Shown here in pieces: positions 39,407-49,226 of a stretch of 64,000 bases of DNA (its first letter is position 1; every line of letters starts with the position of its first letter). The translations under genes and the position numbers were made by a program. The DNA is from Bog-756 sp963699085. Its GTDB lineage: Bacteria; Actinomycetota; Acidimicrobiia; Acidimicrobiales; RAAP-2. The notes below the pieces were generated by a model. That model was not told where the DNA came from. It was given only the letters and a program-made list of their open reading frames with translations, and did not search any database. The DNA is taken from contig CAVOTH010000003.1 of NCBI GenBank assembly GCA_963699085.1, forward strand, positions 1 to 64,000, in the 5' to 3' direction.

Positions 39407-39874
39407 TTGCGCACGTACTCCCCCAAGCCCGCTGACATCACCCGCGCCTGGCACATCGTCGACGCCGACGGACTGGTCCTCGGCCGCCTCGCCACCGAGG
39501 TGGCCGCCGTGCTGCGCGGCAAGCACAAGCCGACCTTCGCCCCTCACGTCGACACCGGCGACCACGTCATCGTGGTGAACGCCGACAAGGTGGTCCTCAC
39601 CTCGGGCAAGGCCGACTCCAAGATGTCCTACCACCACTCCGGCTACCCGGGCGGGCTGACCGCCACCACCTACGCCGACCTGATGATCGACCGGGCCGAC
39701 GATGTCGTCCGCAACGCCATCACCGGCATGCTCCCGAAGAACCGGCTCGGGCGCCAGATGGGCACCAAGTTGAAGGTGTACCGCGGCGAGGATCACCCCC
39801 ATGCCGCCCAGTCCCCAGTCCCCCTGGAGATCCCCGGGGCACGCCGCACGGCGTCCGCCCGCAGCGGCGCATAG
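39407..39874 (+). CDS. rplM: 50S ribosomal protein L13
   Basis: A 155-residue early-assembly protein. The start is TTG 39407 with CCAAGGA upstream (RTYSPKPADITRAWHIVDAD). Conserved: LVLGRLATEVAAVLRGKHKP, VDTGDHVIVVNADKVVLTSG, AITGMLPKNRLGRQMGTKLK. It is preceded by a 126-nt gap where a promoter could lie. Confidence 0.96.
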   Translation: MRTYSPKPADITRAWHIVDADGLVLGRLATEVAAVLRGKHKPTFAPHVDTGDHVIVVNADKVVLTSGKADSKMSYHHSGYPGGLTATTYADLMIDRADDVVRNAITGMLPKNRLGRQMGTKLKVYRGEDHPHAAQSPVPLEIPGARRTASARSGA

Positions 39875-39931
39875 CCGGAGCACCGGACCGATCCCCCACA
39901 CGCACACGCGCATCGAGCGAAGGAACCACCA

Positions 39932-40324
39932 GTGACTGCTCCCATCTGCCAGACCACCGGACGACGCAAGCAGGCCGTCGCACGGGTCCGTTTCCGCCCC
40001 GGCCAGGGCGCCATCACCTGCAACGGGCACACGTTCGAGGAGTACTTCACCTCGGCCACCCACCGGATGATCGTGACCGAGCCCCTGCGGCTCACCGAGA
40101 CCACCGAGTCATGGGACATCGACGTCACCATCGACGGCGGCGGTGTCTCGGGTCAGGCCGGCGCCTTCCGCCTGGGGATCGCCCGGGCCCTGTGCGAGCT
40201 CGACCCCGAGCTGCGTGGCTCCCTCAAGAAGGCCGGATTCCTCACCCGTGACTCACGGGAGAAGGAGTCCAAGAAGTACGGCCTGAAGAAGGCTCGCAAG
40301 GCGCCCCAGTACTCGAAGCGGTAG
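39932..40324 (+). CDS. rpsI: 30S ribosomal protein S9
   Basis: A 130-residue protein whose C-terminal tail reaches the P-site tRNA: TTGRRKQAVARVRFRPGQGA, GGGVSGQAGAFRLGIARALC, and the end KKYGLKKARKAPQYSKR. GTG 39932 follows GAAGGAACCACCA. Paired with rplM as usual. Confidence 0.97.
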   Translation: MTAPICQTTGRRKQAVARVRFRPGQGAITCNGHTFEEYFTSATHRMIVTEPLRLTETTESWDIDVTIDGGGVSGQAGAFRLGIARALCELDPELRGSLKKAGFLTRDSREKESKKYGLKKARKAPQYSKR

Positions 40325-40329
40325 GCCCG

Positions 40330-41751
40330 GTGCCCCGAACCTGGTTCGGCACCGACGGGGTACGGGGAAGCGCCAATACCGAGCTCACCCCAGAGTTGGT
40401 CCTGGCCCTCGGACGCGCCGTGGCGCGCACCATCACCGCCACCACCTTCCTGATCGGTCGCGACACGCGCAAGTCCGGCCCCATGCTGCAGGCCGCCCTG
40501 GCGGCGGGGCTGGCCAGCGAGGGGGCCGACGTGGTCGACGTCGGCGTCCTCCCGACCCCGGCACTGGCCTGGCTGTCGGTGAAGCGCGACCTTCCGGCAG
40601 TGGTCATCTCGGCCTCCCACAACCCGTTCCAGGACAATGGCATCAAACTGTTCGGGGCCGGCGGAACCAAGCTCGGCGAAGCGCTGGAGCAGGACATCGA
40701 GGACGAGCTCCACCGGGTGCTCGACCCGGACCTCAAAGGACCCCGGGCGCTCGAGGGCCACGGAGTGGGCACCGTGCGGTCCGAGCCCGACCTGGGTGCC
40801 GCCTACATCGAGAGCCTCCTCGGAACCCTCGACGGTCGCACCCTCGCCGGTCTGCGCATCGTCGTGGACAGTGCCAACGGGAGTGCATCGGCACTGGCGT
40901 CGGCACTGTTCGAGCAGGCCGGCGCCGACGTGGTCGCCATCGGGTGCGAGCCCGACGGGACCAACATCAACGACGGGTGCGGCTCGACCGCCACCGAGCT
41001 CCTGGCCGGCGCCGTGGTCGAGCACGGCGCCCATCTGGGCCTCGCCCTCGACGGTGACGCCGACCGGCTGCTGGCTGTGGACGCGACCGGCGCCCTGGTC
41101 GACGGCGACTCGCTCCTGGCGCTGTTCGCCCGCGACCTGGCCGACCGGGGCCAGCTGGCCGGGAACACCGTGGTGGTCACCGTGATGACCAATCTCGGCT
41201 TCCGCCGGGCCATGGACGAGCGGGGCATCCTGGTGAAGGAGACCGACGTCGGCGATCGCCACGTCCTGGCCGCCATCGACAAGGAGGGCTTCTCACTCGG
41301 GGGAGAGCAGTCCGGTCACATCATCTTCCGGCGCCTGGCCACCACCGGCGACGGCCTGCTGACCGGGCTGGTCCTGGCCGACCTGCTGGTGCGGGCCGAC
41401 TCGTCGCTGGTCGAACTACTGGACGGGTTCATCGAGTCGGTGCCCCAGACACTGGTCAATGTGAAAGGTGTCGACCCGAGCCTGCTCGGCCACGTGGAGT
41501 CCATCGCCATGGCCATCGAGGAGGAGGAGGCGGCCATGGGTGCCACCGGCCGGGTGCTGGTCCGCCCCAGCGGAACCGAGCCGGTGGTGCGGGTCATGGT
41601 CGAGTGCACCCAACCCGGTGTGGCCGAGGCCACGGCGGCCCGCCTGCACGCCCTGATCGAGCACGAGCTGCACGTAGCTGCCGTGACCCGTGAGGCCGAG
41701 TCGCTGGCTGCGGCCGACCCGACCCGCCAGGAACTGGACGCCGGCGTCTAG
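40330..41751 (+). CDS. glmM: Phosphoglucosamine mutase
   Basis: Converts glucosamine-6-P to glucosamine-1-P on the way to UDP-GlcNAc. 473 residues; GTG 40330 lies 5 nt after rpsI. PRTWFGTDGVRGSANTELTP begins the protein; the phosphoserine loop is VISASHNPFQDNGIKLFGAG, the metal site LALDGDADRLLAVD, the substrate loop GGEQSGHIIF, and the phosphate loop VRPSGTEPVVRVMVE. glmS follows, so the two consecutive steps lie together. Confidence 0.96.
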   Translation: MPRTWFGTDGVRGSANTELTPELVLALGRAVARTITATTFLIGRDTRKSGPMLQAALAAGLASEGADVVDVGVLPTPALAWLSVKRDLPAVVISASHNPFQDNGIKLFGAGGTKLGEALEQDIEDELHRVLDPDLKGPRALEGHGVGTVRSEPDLGAAYIESLLGTLDGRTLAGLRIVVDSANGSASALASALFEQAGADVVAIGCEPDGTNINDGCGSTATELLAGAVVEHGAHLGLALDGDADRLLAVDATGALVDGDSLLALFARDLADRGQLAGNTVVVTVMTNLGFRRAMDERGILVKETDVGDRHVLAAIDKEGFSLGGEQSGHIIFRRLATTGDGLLTGLVLADLLVRADSSLVELLDGFIESVPQTLVNVKGVDPSLLGHVESIAMAIEEEEAAMGATGRVLVRPSGTEPVVRVMVECTQPGVAEATAARLHALIEHELHVAAVTREAESLAAADPTRQELDAGV

Positions 41752-41789
41752 CCCCGGCTTCTGGGGTGGGCTGGTGACGAGCCCCCCCG

Positions 41790-41819
41790 CCGCCGGCACT
41801 CCCTCTGGGAGCCCGGCGG
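41790..41819 (+). terminator. Strong hairpin between glmM and glmS
   Basis: An outer 7-bp stem CCGCCGG (41790-41796)/CCGGCGG (41813-41819) and an inner 5-bp stem CTCCC (41799-41803)/GGGAG (41807-41811) enclose a TCT loop. It ends 15 nt before the glmS ATG and lacks a T-run, so it could be a terminator of glmM or a structure hindering glmS translation. Confidence 0.5.
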
Positions 41820-41834
41820 GTAGCGTGGCCATCT

Positions 41835-43712
41835 ATGTGCGGCATCATCGGCATCACCACCAGGTCAGGGCCGGACGGGGATGACCGTCAGGTCCTGGAC
41901 GTCCTGATCGAAGGCCTCTCGCGGTTGGAGTACCGCGGCTACGACTCGGCCGGATTGGCGATGGTGGGTCCGACGGCGGGGGACGACATGTGGAGGGTGC
42001 GGGCGGCCAACGGCACCCGGTCCCTCGACGACCTGGTCAAGCACACCGACAACGCGCCGGCCCACCCCTCGGCTGGCATCGGCCATACCCGCTGGGCCAC
42101 CCACGGCCGGCCGAACGAGTCCAACGCCCATCCCCACGCGGACTGCACCGGGCAGCTCGCCCTGGTGCACAACGGCATCATCGAGAACCACCTCGAGCTC
42201 TCGGACGAGCTCATCGCCGGTGGCCACCGCCTCGAGTCGGAGACCGACACCGAGGTCCTGGTCCACCTGATCGAGTCCCATCTGGCCGCCTACCCGGCCG
42301 GCGGCCTGGGTGACGCGGTCCGTGCCGCCCTCAGCCGGGTGCGCGGGGCGTTCTCCCTGGCCGTCGTGCACGCCGGGGAACCCGATGTCATCGTCGCCGC
42401 CCGCCGGGTCTCGCCGCTGATCATGGGGGTGAGTGACGGGGCCGCCTTCCTGGCCTCGGACATCCCGGCCATCCTCGGCCTGACCCACGACTTCTTCATC
42501 CTCGACGACGACCGGGTAGCCGAGCTGCGGCCCGGCTCGATCTCGGTCACCGACCTGGAGGGAAGGCCGGTCGAGCCTGACCCGTTGCACGTCGACTGGG
42601 ATCTCGAGGCCGCCCAGAAGGACGGCTACGACGACTTCATGTCCAAGGAGATACACGAGCAGCCCAAGGCGGTGGCCGACACCCTGCTCGACCGGCTGCT
42701 GCCCGACGGGACGCTGGTCCTCGACGAGGTGCACATCACCAACGAGGAGTTCCGGAACATCAACAAGGTGTTCATGGTGGCCTGCGGCAGCAGCTACCAC
42801 GCCGGGCTCATGGCCAAGTACGCCATCGAGCACTGGGCCAGGGTGCCCGTCGAGATCGACATCGCCAGCGAATTCCGGTACCGGAACCCGGTGATCGACG
42901 GACGGACCCTGGTCATCGGGGTCAGCCAGTCAGGCGAGTCCGTTGACACCTTCCAGGCCATCCGCGAGGCGAAACTCCTGGGCGCCAAGGTGCTGGTGAT
43001 CTCGAACGTGGTGGACTCCTCCATGGCCCGGGAGGCCGACGCCGTGATGTACACACGGGCCGGACCCGAGATCTGTGTCGCCGCCACCAAGACCCACCTG
43101 GCCCAGATCACCGCCCTCGAGATCCTCGCCCTCTACCTGGCCCAGGCCCGGGGGACCCTGTCCCCGGCGGACGCCCGCGGGCTACTCGAAGCCATGGGCT
43201 CGTTGCCCGAGAAGGTGGCGACGGCCGTCAGCCGTTCGGCCGATGTCCAGGCGGTGGCCAAGCGGTACTGGAAGTCACCGTCGTTCATCTTCCTGGGTCG
43301 CCACGTGGGGTACCCGGTCGCCCTCGAGGGTGCGCTCAAGCTGAAGGAGATCTCCTACCTGCGGGCCGAAGGGTTTCCGGCCGGCGAGCTGAAGCACGGG
43401 CCCATCGCCCTGGTGGAGCCGGGGACCGTCGTCGTGGGGGTGGCCACCCGCACCCCGGTGTGGGAGAAGATGATGGCCAACATCACCGAGGTGAAGAGCC
43501 GTGGAGCCACCGTGGTCCTGGTGGCCAACGATGGTGACGACGAAACGGCCCGCCAGGCCGATGCCGTGCTGTGGGTGCCGGCCACCGAGCACCTGTTCTC
43601 GCCGGTCATCGATGTGGTGCCGCTGCAGTGGTTGGCCTACTCGTTGGCCCGCCTGCACGGACTCGACGTCGACCGCCCCCGCAACCTGGCCAAGACGGTC
43701 ACCGTCGAGTGA
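41835..43712 (+). CDS. glmS: Glutamine-fructose-6-phosphate aminotransferase (isomerising)
   Basis: Makes glucosamine-6-P from fructose-6-P and glutamine. The nucleophile is Cys1 after Met removal (MCGIIGITTRSGPDGDDRQV). The glutaminase domain has LSRLEYRGYDSAGLAM, GHTRWATHGRPNESNAHPH; two SIS sugar domains follow (ACGSSYHAGLMAKYAIE, GVSQSGESVDTFQAIREAKL), ending RNLAKTVTVE. 625 residues. No clear Shine-Dalgarno precedes ATG 41835; a hairpin stands there instead. The stop overlaps acpS. Confidence 0.96.
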   Translation: MCGIIGITTRSGPDGDDRQVLDVLIEGLSRLEYRGYDSAGLAMVGPTAGDDMWRVRAANGTRSLDDLVKHTDNAPAHPSAGIGHTRWATHGRPNESNAHPHADCTGQLALVHNGIIENHLELSDELIAGGHRLESETDTEVLVHLIESHLAAYPAGGLGDAVRAALSRVRGAFSLAVVHAGEPDVIVAARRVSPLIMGVSDGAAFLASDIPAILGLTHDFFILDDDRVAELRPGSISVTDLEGRPVEPDPLHVDWDLEAAQKDGYDDFMSKEIHEQPKAVADTLLDRLLPDGTLVLDEVHITNEEFRNINKVFMVACGSSYHAGLMAKYAIEHWARVPVEIDIASEFRYRNPVIDGRTLVIGVSQSGESVDTFQAIREAKLLGAKVLVISNVVDSSMAREADAVMYTRAGPEICVAATKTHLAQITALEILALYLAQARGTLSPADARGLLEAMGSLPEKVATAVSRSADVQAVAKRYWKSPSFIFLGRHVGYPVALEGALKLKEISYLRAEGFPAGELKHGPIALVEPGTVVVGVATRTPVWEKMMANITEVKSRGATVVLVANDGDDETARQADAVLWVPATEHLFSPVIDVVPLQWLAYSLARLHGLDVDRPRNLAKTVTVE

Positions 43713-44174
43713 CAGCCGGCAGCGCCGCCGACCCGGTTGCCGACGTGGCCCGGGACCTGGCGGACCGGATTGCCGGTACCGGGGTGACCAGCGTCGTGGG
43801 GGTGGGAATCGATTCCGTCGACCTCGACCGGTTCCGCGCCGTGATGACCCGCCGACCCGGGCTCGCCCGCCGGCTGTTCACCGACGGGGAGCTGGCCTAC
43901 GCCGCACAGGTGCCGGACCCCTTACCCCGACTGGCCACCCGCTTCGCCACCAAGGAGGCGGTGATGAAGGCGCTCGGGGTGGGGCTGTGGTCGTTCAGGT
44001 TGACCGACGTGGAGGTGGAGCGGGCCGGCCTCGACGCGCCCGACGGTGGTGCTGCACGGTGCGGCGGCCGTCCTGGCCGCAACTGCCGGCGTGACCCGCT
44101 GGCACCTGTCGCTCACCCACACCGACACGGTGGCCATGGCCGTGGTGGTGGCCGACGGGGGCGGGGGACGCTGA
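43709..44174 (+). CDS. acpS: Holo-[acyl-carrier-protein] synthase, one frameshift
   Basis: Transfers 4'-phosphopantetheine from CoA to acyl carrier protein. GTG 43709 overlaps the glmS stop. After about 30 extra N-terminal residues comes VVGVGIDSVDLDRFRAVMTR with the Mg-binding Asp, then FTDGELAYAAQV and the motif RFATKEAVMKALGVGLWSF. An extra base near 44040 shifts the frame; the protein continues as VVLHGAAAVLAATAGVTRWH and LSLTHTDTVAMAVVVAD to TGA 44172. Corrected length 154 residues. Confidence 0.9.
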
Positions 44175-44175
44175 C

Positions 44176-45543
44176 GTGCAACCGGTCCTGACTGTCGCGG
44201 AGATGCAGGCCGTGGACGCCGCCGCCGCTGCCACCACTGCGCTCGACGTGCTGGTCGAACGGGCCGGGACGGCGGTGGCGCTCGCCGCCCTGGAGCTGCT
44301 CGGTGGGGCCTACGGACGCCGGGTGGTCCTGATCTGTGGCAAAGGCAACAACGGTGCCGACGGCCGGGTGGCGGCCCGCCTCCTGGCCCGTCGTGGCGCC
44401 CGGGTCCAGGTGGTCGCGCCGGGCGAGGTCGACTCGATCGGGGACACCGGGCAACCTGTCGACCTGGTGGTGGACGCCGCCTTCGGCACCGGCTTCCGTG
44501 GCACCTACGACGCCCCCGTCGTGGCGCCCGGGGTCCCGGTCCTGGCCGTGGACATCCCGTCGGGGGTGGCGGGCGACACCGGGGTGGCGACGGGCCGGAC
44601 CCTGGCGGCGCGTCGGACGGTGACCTTCGTCGCCCCGAAGCCCGGCCTCCTGCAGGCTGACGGCCTCCGCCTGGCAGGGGAGATCGAGGTGGTCGACATC
44701 GGCCTGGGGGTCGGCGGCCACCTTGTCGGGCTGATCGAGGACGCCGATGTGGCGACACTCCTCACCCCGCGTGCCCTTCGGGCAACAAGTGGTCGGCGGC
44801 CGTGGCCGTCTTCGCCGGGTCGCCAGGCATGACCGGGGCCGCCGCCCTGTGCGCCCGCGCCGCCTACCGGGCCGGCGCCGGCATGGTCCGCCTCGGGGTG
44901 CCGGGTGGCGACCTGGCCGCCCTTCCCGCCACCGAGGCGGTGGGCGTATCGCTACCAGCCGGGAGTGGGCCGCGGCCGCATCGACCGCTGCTGCCCGGTG
45001 CCGGGCTGTCGTGGTGGGTCCCGGGCTCGGCCGGTCCCCGGGCACGGGGGACGAGGTGAGGCGCTTGCTCGCCGGCGCGACCGTGGCGACCGTGGTCGAT
45101 GCCGACGGGCTCCACGCCCTCGGCCGCGTCGACGGGGCCCCGCTCGTGGCCGGGGCACCGGTGGTGCTCACCCCGCACGACGGGGAGTACGAGCGCCTGA
45201 TCGGCGACGCCACCCGGTCCGGACCGGGTGGCGGCCGCCCGGCACCTGGCCACGGTGACCGGCTCGGTGGCGTTGCTCAAGGGACCCACGACGGCGGTGG
45301 CCGATCCCTCGGGCAGGGTGTTGCTGGCCTGCGCCGGCACCCCGGCCTTGGCCTCGGCCGGCACCGGTGACGTGCTGTCCGGCGTGATCGCCGCCTTCCT
45401 GGCCCGTGGCGTGCCACCCCTCGATGCCGCCGCGCTCGCCGCCCACGTCCACGGCCGGGCCGGCGCGCTCGGGCCATCGATCCGGGCTGGTGGCCGGTGA
45501 CCTCCCCGACCTGGTGGCCCGGGTGCTCGACGTGCTCGCCTGA
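44176..45543 (+). CDS. nnr: Bifunctional NAD(P)H-hydrate epimerase / ADP-dependent dehydratase, four frameshifts
   Basis: Repairs hydrated NAD(P)H. The N-terminal YjeF epimerase domain is intact (GTG 44176; VVLICGKGNNGADGRVAARL, VDLVVDAAFGTGFRG, LAVDIPSGVAGDTG). The C-terminal ribokinase-like dehydratase domain is broken over several frames: NKWSAAVAVFAGSPGMTGAA, EWAAAASTAAARCRAVVVGP, VVLTPHDGEYERLIGD, and LASAGTGDVLSGVIAAFLAR with the catalytic GTGD Asp. Breaks are near 44770, 44955, 45221 and 45480. The corrected protein, about 455 residues, would be complete. This is the densest cluster of indels in the window; errors are likelier than decay because every conserved block is preserved. Confidence 0.87.
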
Positions 45544-45589
45544 CCCGATCCGGAATCGCGGTTCCGAGGGTGCGCAGTACCATGCCCCG

Positions 45590-46159
45590 GTGCCCCCAGG
45601 TACCCGACTCGCTGAGCTGGCGGCCGTTGCCGCCGGGTGCACCCGCTGCCCGTTGGCCGCCACCCGGACCCAGGTCGTGTTCGGCGTGGGGAACCCCGAC
45701 GCCGACCTCATGTTCGTGGGCGAGGCGCCCGGTCGGGACGAGGACCTGCAGGGCGAGCCCTTCGTGGGCCGCTCCGGCCAACTGCTCGACCGCCTACTGG
45801 CCGAGGAGCTCGGCATCGAACGAAGCCAGGTCTACATCGCCAACGTCGTGAAGTGCCGGCCCCCGGACAACCGGGACCCCAAGCCGGACGAGATCGCCTC
45901 CTGCCGTCCCTATCTGGCCAGCCAGGTGGAGCTCATCGCCCCCCGGGTGATCGTGACGCTCGGCAACTTCGCCACCAAGCTTCTGCTGGAGACGGACAAG
46001 GGAATCACCTCGGTCCGCGGCGCCTCCTACCCGTTGGGTGAGGCGAACCTGGTCCCGACCTTCCATCCGGCGGCCGCACTACGGGGCGGCGGAGTGGTAC
46101 TGGCCCAGATGCGGGCCGACTTCGTGCGGGCCAAGCTGCTGATCGGCCTCGGCCGATGA
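45590..46159 (+). CDS. Uracil-DNA glycosylase, family 4 (4Fe-4S)
   Basis: Excises uracil from DNA. GTG 45590 gives PPGTRLAELAAVAAGCTRCP. Four iron-sulphur cysteines are visible: C-x2-C in GCTRCPL and the pair in VVKCRPPDNRDPKPDEIASC. The active-site segment is MFVGEAPGRDEDLQGEPFVG, and FHPAAALR is the second conserved motif. 189 residues, normal. It lies where the alanine racemase gene is often found in this actinobacterial cluster (nnr-alr-tsaE). tsaE overlaps its stop by 4 nt. Confidence 0.92.
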   Translation: MPPGTRLAELAAVAAGCTRCPLAATRTQVVFGVGNPDADLMFVGEAPGRDEDLQGEPFVGRSGQLLDRLLAEELGIERSQVYIANVVKCRPPDNRDPKPDEIASCRPYLASQVELIAPRVIVTLGNFATKLLLETDKGITSVRGASYPLGEANLVPTFHPAAALRGGGVVLAQMRADFVRAKLLIGLGR

Positions 46160-46701
46160 CCGGCCTCCTGCAGCTGTCCACCCCGTCCGCCGATGCCACC
46201 CGGGATCTGGCCGCCGCCGTTGCCGGGTGGTGCCTTCCGGGGGACGTCCTGCTTCTCTCCGGTGACCTGGGTGCGGGCAAGACGACGTTCGCCCAGGGCT
46301 TCGGCCGGGCCCTCGGGGTCGACGAAGCGGTGACGAGCCCGACGTTCACACTGGTCCGCCAGTACGAGCTCGTCGAGGCACCCCGCGGGATCAGGGTCGT
46401 GCTGCACGCCGACGTGTACCGGCTCGAGCACCTGGCCGAGGTGGCCGACCTCGGTCTGGGTCAACTGGTCGAAGAGGCCGGCGTGGCGCTGGTCGAGTGG
46501 GGCGAGGCGGCCGAGCCCGTGTTCGGCGACGGGAGCCTGTCGGTCCGCCTCGAGGCCGATCCGGACGACGACGACCGGCGGCCGCTGACGGTCTCCTCGT
46601 CGGGCACGGTGTGGGACAGCCGGTGGGCGGACCTGGTCGACTCCCTGGTGCCGTGGACCATCGATGGCCCAACGGTGGCCGCCGGCGGTGGGGGAAGGTG
46701 A
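46156..46701 (+). CDS. tsaE: tRNA t6A biosynthesis ATPase TsaE
   Basis: The ATPase partner of TsaB/TsaD in N6-threonylcarbamoyl-adenosine synthesis. The P-loop is LLSGDLGAGKTTFAQGFGRA; TSPTFTLVRQYE and HADVYRLEHLAEVADLGL follow, then LVEWGEAAE. 181 residues, a little longer than the usual 150-160 because of an acidic C-terminal stretch. ATG 46156 overlaps the previous stop. tsaB begins at its stop codon. Confidence 0.93.
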   Translation: MTGLLQLSTPSADATRDLAAAVAGWCLPGDVLLLSGDLGAGKTTFAQGFGRALGVDEAVTSPTFTLVRQYELVEAPRGIRVVLHADVYRLEHLAEVADLGLGQLVEEAGVALVEWGEAAEPVFGDGSLSVRLEADPDDDDRRPLTVSSSGTVWDSRWADLVDSLVPWTIDGPTVAAGGGGR

Positions 46702-47505
46702 TGCTCCTGGCCATCGAGTCGGCCACCGACCTGGTGGGTGCGGCACTGCTGGGCCCGACGGGTCCGTGGCCGAGCGCTCCACCTGGGCGGGCGGGCCCAC
46801 GCCGAGCTACTGGCACCAGCCATCGAAGAGGTGTGCGCCGTGTCCGGCTGCACGCTGGCCGATGTCGGTGCCCTGGCCGTCGATGTGGGCCCGGGACTGT
46901 TCACCGGGCTTCGTGTGGGTGTGGCGACGGCCAAGGCCCTCGGCCAGTCGCTGGGCCTCGGGATCGTCGGCGTCACCAGCCTCGACATCCTGGCCGCCGG
47001 TGCCCGGGAGCTGGCCGGCGCCGGTCGGGCCCGGCGGCTGGTGACCGTGGTCGACGCCCGGCGCCGCGAGGTGTTCGCCGCCGCCTACGCATTCGGATCC
47101 ACCGATGGGGTCGGAGGCGACGACGGCGGAGCCGATGGTGGCGGACGCAGATCGACCCCGCCGACGTGCGAGACGACCGATCCGAAGCATTGGCCCCCGA
47201 TGCATTGGTTGCGTGGCTCGAGACCCTCGCCGTGGACGGCCCCGTCCTGGTGGTGGGCGACGGTGCCGTCCGCTACCTCGAGCTACTCGGGCCCGATCCC
47301 CGGGGTCGACACCTCGATGGCCGGCGAGGTGGTCGCTCCGTCGCCGACCACCCTGGCCCGGTTGGCGGCCCGACGTCTGGCGGCCGGCGTCGTCCCGTCC
47401 ACCGCGGTCGACCTGGTGCCCGACTACCGACGCCACGCCGACGCCCGCATCAACTGGGAGGAGCGGGCCCCGCAACGCCAGACACCGACCGCGGGCCACC
47501 CGTGA
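46701..47505 (+). CDS. tsaB: tRNA t6A biosynthesis protein TsaB, four frameshifts
   Basis: An inactive ASKHA-fold partner of TsaD. MLLAIESATDLVGAALLGP opens at ATG 46701. Two missing C residues near 46761 and 46790 break the frame before GGRAHAELLAPAIEEVCAVS; ALAVDVGPGLFTGLRVGVAT, the family signature, then follows. Another break near 47150 and one near 47300 enclose IDPADVRDDRSEALAPDALV and GPVLVVGDGAVRYLELLGP. The end is AVDLVPDYRRHADARINWEE. Corrected length about 268 residues. The stop overlaps the rimI GTG. Confidence 0.87.
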
Positions 47506-48075
47506 CCGGGTCCTCACGCCCACCGGGGCCGACCGATGAGCCCGGCGCCCCGCTCCACGTCGTCATCGCCCCGCTGCGTCGGCGTGACCTCGGCGCCGTA
47601 CTGGCCATCGAGGACGCCGTGTTCGACGAGCCCTGGTCGAGGCGGCTGTTCGAGGAGGAGCTGGCCCAGCGGACGTCCCGGGCCTACCGGGGCGCATGGG
47701 TCGCCAACCGACTGGTCGGCTACGCCGGACAGATGTCGGTCGACGACGAGGCCCACGTCAACAGCATCGGGGTGGAACCGGCCTGGCAGGGCAGGCGGCT
47801 CGGCACCGTCCTCATGTGCGATCTCGTCCGCACCGCCCTCGCCCGGGGCTCGGCCCACCTCACGCTCGAGGTCCTGGTGGGCAACGAGCCGGCCATCTCG
47901 CTCTACCGTCGCTTCGGCATGGCCCCCGTCGGCGTGCGGCCCGAACTACTACCCGAACGGTGGGGACGCCCTGATCATGTGGGTTCGGGACATCGACAAC
48001 GGGGAGTACGCCGAGCGGCTGTCGGGCATCGAGGCCTCGCTCGCCCCCGATGTCACCGTGGAGCGCCGGGCGTGA
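47502..48075 (+). CDS. rimI: Ribosomal protein S18-alanine N-acetyltransferase, one frameshift
   Basis: A GNAT enzyme usually found between tsaB and tsaD. GTG 47502 overlaps tsaB. The core is LRRRDLGAVLAIEDAVFDEP, WSRRLFEEELAQ, IGVEPAWQGRRLGTVLMCDL (acetyl-CoA loop) and LEVLVGNEPAISLYRRFGMA. One extra G near 47943 breaks the frame; the natural end is NYYPNGGDALIMWVRDIDNG. Corrected length 190 residues. Confidence 0.9.
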
Positions 48076-48125
48076 GGCGCGTGACCGGTCGGACCTCCCG
48101 ATGGTCCTGGATAGGGTCATCTGCC

Positions 48126-49170
48126 GTGACTGCGACCGCCACCGTCAACGGGGCGCCCCCGATCCGCCGTGTCCTCGGCATAGAGACGTCCTGTGACGAG
48201 ACGGCCGCGTCCGTCGTCGACGACGGCACCACGATCATCTCTTCGGTGGTCAGCAGCCAGATCGACCTGCACGCCCGCTACGGCGGCGTCGTGCCCGAGT
48301 TGGCCGGCCGGGCCCACGTCGAGCTGCTGACGCCGGTTCTGGCCGACGCCCTCGAACAGGCCGGTTCGGACCACACCGGTCGCGGCATCGACGGCATCGC
48401 CGTCACCCACGGCCCCGGACTCATCGGGTCGCTGCTGGTCGGGGTGGCCGAAGCGAAAGCACTGTCACTGGCGTGGGGGGTGCCGATGGTGGGGGTGAAC
48501 CACCTGGAGAGCCACCTCTTCGCCTCACTGCTCGAGCAGCCCGACCTCGGTTGGCCGCTGGTGGTGCTGCTGGTCTCGGGCGGCCACACGATGCTCATCG
48601 ACGTGACCGCGCCCGGCGCAGTACCGACTGATGGGCGGGACGATCGACGACGCCGCCGGTGAGGCCTTCGACAAGGTGGCCCGGTTCATCGGCCTCGGCT
48701 ACCCCGGCGGCCCCGCCATCGACCGGATCTCCGGTGAGGGTGACCCCAAGGCCTACGACTTCCCCCGGTCGCTGCCCGGCGACGGCTACGACTTCTCCTT
48801 CAGCGGGCTCAAGACGTCGGTGGTGAACCGGGTCCGAAAGGAGCCCGACGCCTCGACGGCCGACATTGCCGCCTCGTTCCAGGAGGCTGTGGTCGACGTG
48901 CTGGTCCGCCGGGCCCGGCGTGCGGCCACCGACGTGGGCGCCAAGGCGATCTGCCTGGCCGGCGGGGTGGCCGCCAACACGCTGCTGCGGGGCCGGACCG
49001 AAGAGGCCTGCGCCGAGGACGGCATCGGGGCCTTCCTGCCCAGCCGGGCCCTGTGCACCGACAACGCGGCCATGGTGGCCGCCGCCGGCCACTGGCGGCT
49101 GGCCCGGGGGGACCGCAGTCGGCTCGACCTGGCCGCCGACCCCAACCTGCGCCTCGTCTCGACCGTCTGA
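48126..49170 (+). CDS. tsaD: tRNA N6-adenosine threonylcarbamoyltransferase TsaD, one frameshift
   Basis: Transfers the threonylcarbamoyl group to A37 of ANN-decoding tRNAs. GTG 48126; VLGIETSCDETAASVVDDGT, VVPELAGRAHVELLTPVLAD, HGPGLIGSLLVGVAEAKAL, and the metal-site histidines in VGVNHLESHLFA. One extra base near 48617 breaks the frame before YRLMGGTIDDAAGEAFDKVA. The end has FSGLKTSVVNRVRK, CLAGGVAANTLLRG and LCTDNAAMVAAAG. Corrected length 347 residues. Confidence 0.93.
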
Positions 49171-49226
49171 GCTGGCCATATACGGCGGCCGGACCGGACC
49201 GCCCCATCGACTCCGGTAAGGGGCGG

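Noticed and set aside
41752..41834. glmS ribozyme/riboswitch upstream of glmS
   Set aside because: The gap is only 83 nt, too short for the ribozyme core, and no core sequence is seen.
44176..45543. nnr as a decayed pseudogene
   Set aside because: All active-site blocks and conserved motifs of both domains remain once single bases are corrected, and neighbouring essential genes show the same type of break.
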